Below, piece after piece: positions 32,049 to 33,729 of a DNA stretch of 33,729 bases. The stretch is taken from positions 1 through 33,729 of the forward strand of contig JAKIUD010000034.1 in NCBI GenBank assembly GCA_021647765.1, in the 5' to 3' direction. Every line of letters starts with the position of its first letter. Positions within the stretch are counted from its first letter, which is position 1. The notes under the pieces are model-generated. The model was not told the origin of the DNA, searched no databases, and saw nothing but the letters and a program-made list of their open reading frames with translations. The stretch is from Desulfuromusa sp. (lineage in GTDB: Bacteria > Desulfobacterota > Desulfuromonadia > Desulfuromonadales > Geopsychrobacteraceae). Made by a program: the position numbers and the translations under genes.

Positions 32049-32609
32049 CAAGCGGAAATGCCGCAGTCCGACTCCAGTGACTTGTGTACGCCCAGCATGG
32101 GTATGAACTCATGGGGTGCAAGTCCCCTGTTGGAAGATCACCGTCAGAAAACCATGTTGTGAGTATGACGTTAACAACTAGCAAATGGCAAGGGCATTTT
32201 CGTGAGGAGATGTCCGAAGGAAGCCGGATGCAAAACTGCGGACTGATGAACAAGAACATCATATAAGGCGTAGGCTGGAGGCGAGTTGGCACAAGACAAC
32301 GAAGCCATGTGATTTAACGGTCAGCGTAAATGATGCAGTGGTGCAGGGAAAGTTCATGCCCTTATCTGGGGAGATCTGTCTGGCGCTAGCTGACGGAAAT
32401 TACCAGAGAGGCACTGGTATAGAAATGCCTTGGCTCCCCGGCAGCCATCAACGCAGGGCAGAGCGAACACGATGGAAACCGTTAGCGCCGGGGCAGGTAA
32501 CTGTCGTGGTGATCAGACAGAAGTCAGCAGAGACCATAGTAGCCAAACGCCTGTCGTAATGGTCAGGGCAAGGTGAAGGGTCGAACATCAACCGCAGGGA
32601 GGAGGAGCA

Positions 32610-33729
32610 TTGAACCTGACGTTATCAGATTCCCCGACCGGGGAAGATCAATTGCAGCGTGACAATGAATACCCGGCCTTGAATGACAACCTGCTTTGGC
32701 AGGTACTTGAAAGTGCCAATATTCAGGCTGCCTGGCAACAGGTACGCCGAAATAAAGGTGCAGCGGGTATTGATGGTATCACCATTGAACAGTTCCCCGG
32801 ATGGATACGCCCCCAGTGGCAAACCCTTGAAGGAAAACTGCAAAGTGGCCGCTACCGCCCGCAACCCGTCAAGCGGGTTCGGATCCCCAAGGATGATGGA
32901 TCAGAACGCTTGCTGGGAATTCCCACCGTATTAGACCGAATCCTACAGCAATCCATTGTGCAGGTGCTGTCACCACTGTTTGATCCGACATTCTCTAAGC
33001 AGAGTTATGGCTTTCGGCCAAACCGCTCAGCTCATGATGCCGTCAGACAGGTCAGCACCTACTGCCAACAGCAACGCAAGATAGCCGTCGATATTGATCT
33101 GTCAAAGTTCTTCGACCGGGTCAATCACGATCTCTTGATGACGCTACTGGGACGCAGGATTCGAGACAAAGGATTGCTGCAACTGATCGGTCGCTTTCTG
33201 CGCTGTGGTATCATCGATGGGGCCACCCTGATACCCAGCCGAGCAGGAGTTCCGCAAGGAGGCCCCCTGTCTCCGCTTCTGTCCAATGTCATGCTTGACG
33301 TATTGGATAAAGAACTGGAGAATCGGGGTCACCACTTTGCTCGCTATGCCGACGACCTGATCATTATGGTCAAAAGCCAACGAGCAGGAGAGCGGGTGAT
33401 GCAAAGCCTTACCAGCTTTATCGAAAGAGACCTGAAGCTTAAGGTCAATACTGAGAAAAGTCAGGTGGTACCAAGCACTCAGTGTAAATTTCTGGGTTTC
33501 AGCTTCCATGGTCGCCGGATTTACTGGCTCCCCAAGAGTATTGCCAAGTTTAAGCACGAAGTGCGAAAACTGACCAATCGCACGCGGGGGACATCCATGC
33601 AGGCAAAACTTAGAAAACTCAGCGTTTATCTACGCGGCTGGATCAACTATTACGGCATTGCCAACCGATATCAGCAATGCGTTGATCTGGACAGCTGGAT
33701 ACGTCGCCGGGTCAGAATGTGTTACTGGA
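32610..33729 (+). CDS. ltrA: Group II intron reverse transcriptase/maturase (3' end outside window)
   Basis: 373 codons are visible; from the left copy the whole protein should be about 442 residues. The TTG start at 32610 has GGAGGAG just before it. RT motifs in order: NKGAAGIDGIT (48-58), GIPTVLDRILQQ (103-114), SYGFRPNRSAHDAV (132-145), AVDIDLSKFFDRVNH (159-173), GVPQGGPLSPLLSN (213-226) and the catalytic YADD at 246-249. The maturase domain begins near RGWINYYG. The left copy shows no HNH domain at the end, so homing probably uses replication forks or similar. Host protein for the intron's own splicing and mobility. Confidence 0.92.
   Translation, partial: MNLTLSDSPTGEDQLQRDNEYPALNDNLLWQVLESANIQAAWQQVRRNKGAAGIDGITIEQFPGWIRPQWQTLEGKLQSGRYRPQPVKRVRIPKDDGSERLLGIPTVLDRILQQSIVQVLSPLFDPTFSKQSYGFRPNRSAHDAVRQVSTYCQQQRKIAVDIDLSKFFDRVNHDLLMTLLGRRIRDKGLLQLIGRFLRCGIIDGATLIPSRAGVPQGGPLSPLLSNVMLDVLDKELENRGHHFARYADDLIIMVKSQRAGERVMQSLTSFIERDLKLKVNTEKSQVVPSTQCKFLGFSFHGRRIYWLPKSIAKFKHEVRKLTNRTRGTSMQAKLRKLSVYLRGWINYYGIANRYQQCVDLDSWIRRRVRMCYW
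33603..33729 (+). repeat. 127-bp exact repeat of 24109-24235
   Basis: Same orientation and identical over all 127 bases up to the window edge; the match probably continues outside. The pair of repeats encloses the 9.4-kb region with the entire hsd operon, and would permit RecA-dependent deletion of it. Confidence 0.93.

Larger units (their letters stand above)
32084..33729 (+). mobile_element. Group II intron, right copy (runs off the window)
   Basis: The 5' end is placed near GTGTACGCCCAGCATGGG at 32084, which with GGGGTGCAAGTCCCC (32113-32127) is typical of the start of bacterial group II introns (GTGYG and domain I elements). Positions 32084-32609 hold the RNA domains I-III and part of IV without a coding frame. 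The reverse transcriptase gene begins at 32610. By alignment with the left copy the intron should extend to about 34010, a length near 1.93 kb. It lies about 125 bp upstream of hsdM on the opposite strand. Whether it is intact is not visible. Confidence 0.85.

Noticed and set aside
31961..32098. hsdM start at 32098
   Set aside because: It would begin inside the intron and the extra 46 residues lack HsdM similarity; ATG at 31960 has a ribosome site and the family start.

Overview
The window looks like the chromosome of an anaerobic deltaproteobacterium, probably Desulfuromonadales/Geobacter-like. The basis is the gene content and style: an arylacetate-CoA ligase beside a LIV-type binding protein, a NusG domain II plus Gx-transporter pair, a TVP38/mercuric-reductase-like fusion, a DUF445 protein, and GGGAC-type palindromic repeats. 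This placement is inference from gene families, not from a marker gene.

Layout. (1) 1-3450: the 3' end of a phenylacetate/arylacetate-CoA ligase gene, a TrpR-type repressor on the minus strand with a strong trp-operator-like palindrome over its own promoter and start codon, then a plus-strand pair (SphA-like outer-membrane protein and LIV-family binding protein) closed by a terminator. The likely theme is uptake and catabolism of aromatic amino acids or arylacetates, sensed through tryptophan. (2) 3473-9968: mostly minus-strand genes. DUF445 protein, then DUF815 ATPase, MsrA, polar amino-acid ABC permease, binding protein, second permease and an LEA2-type lipoprotein. No ABC ATPase accompanies the transporter. 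A small plus-strand gene converges on the lipoprotein gene with overlapping stops. (3) 10006-14264: a long imperfect palindrome, a sugar-phosphate nucleotidyltransferase, a Gx transporter with its NusG domain II partner, a cluster of GGGAC-GTCCC palindromes, rimO and yajQ. (4) 14337-16868: a terminator, an internally deleted rhodanese gene and a TVP38-FAD oxidoreductase fusion. (5) 17410-22267: a DMT exporter overlapping trmO, a small SAP-domain protein, RNase R, REP-like hairpins and an HTH-2TM membrane protein. (6) 22532-33729: an accessory region with a vapC remnant, an AAA/DUF4143 ATPase with inverted repeats at its promoter, and a type I restriction-modification island.

The island reads, in transcription order on the minus strand, hsdM, a Bro-N (antirepressor-like) gene, a half-size hsdS, rhuM and hsdR. 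Each junction overlaps or is within 2 nt, so it looks like one operon. hsdR is split by an apparent one-base deletion. The island is bracketed by two same-orientation copies of one group II intron. The left copy is a 5'-truncated 3' end (24109-24516). The right copy starts near 32084 and runs off the window inside its reverse transcriptase. The 127 bp that can be compared are identical. No rRNA, tRNA or CRISPR array was seen.
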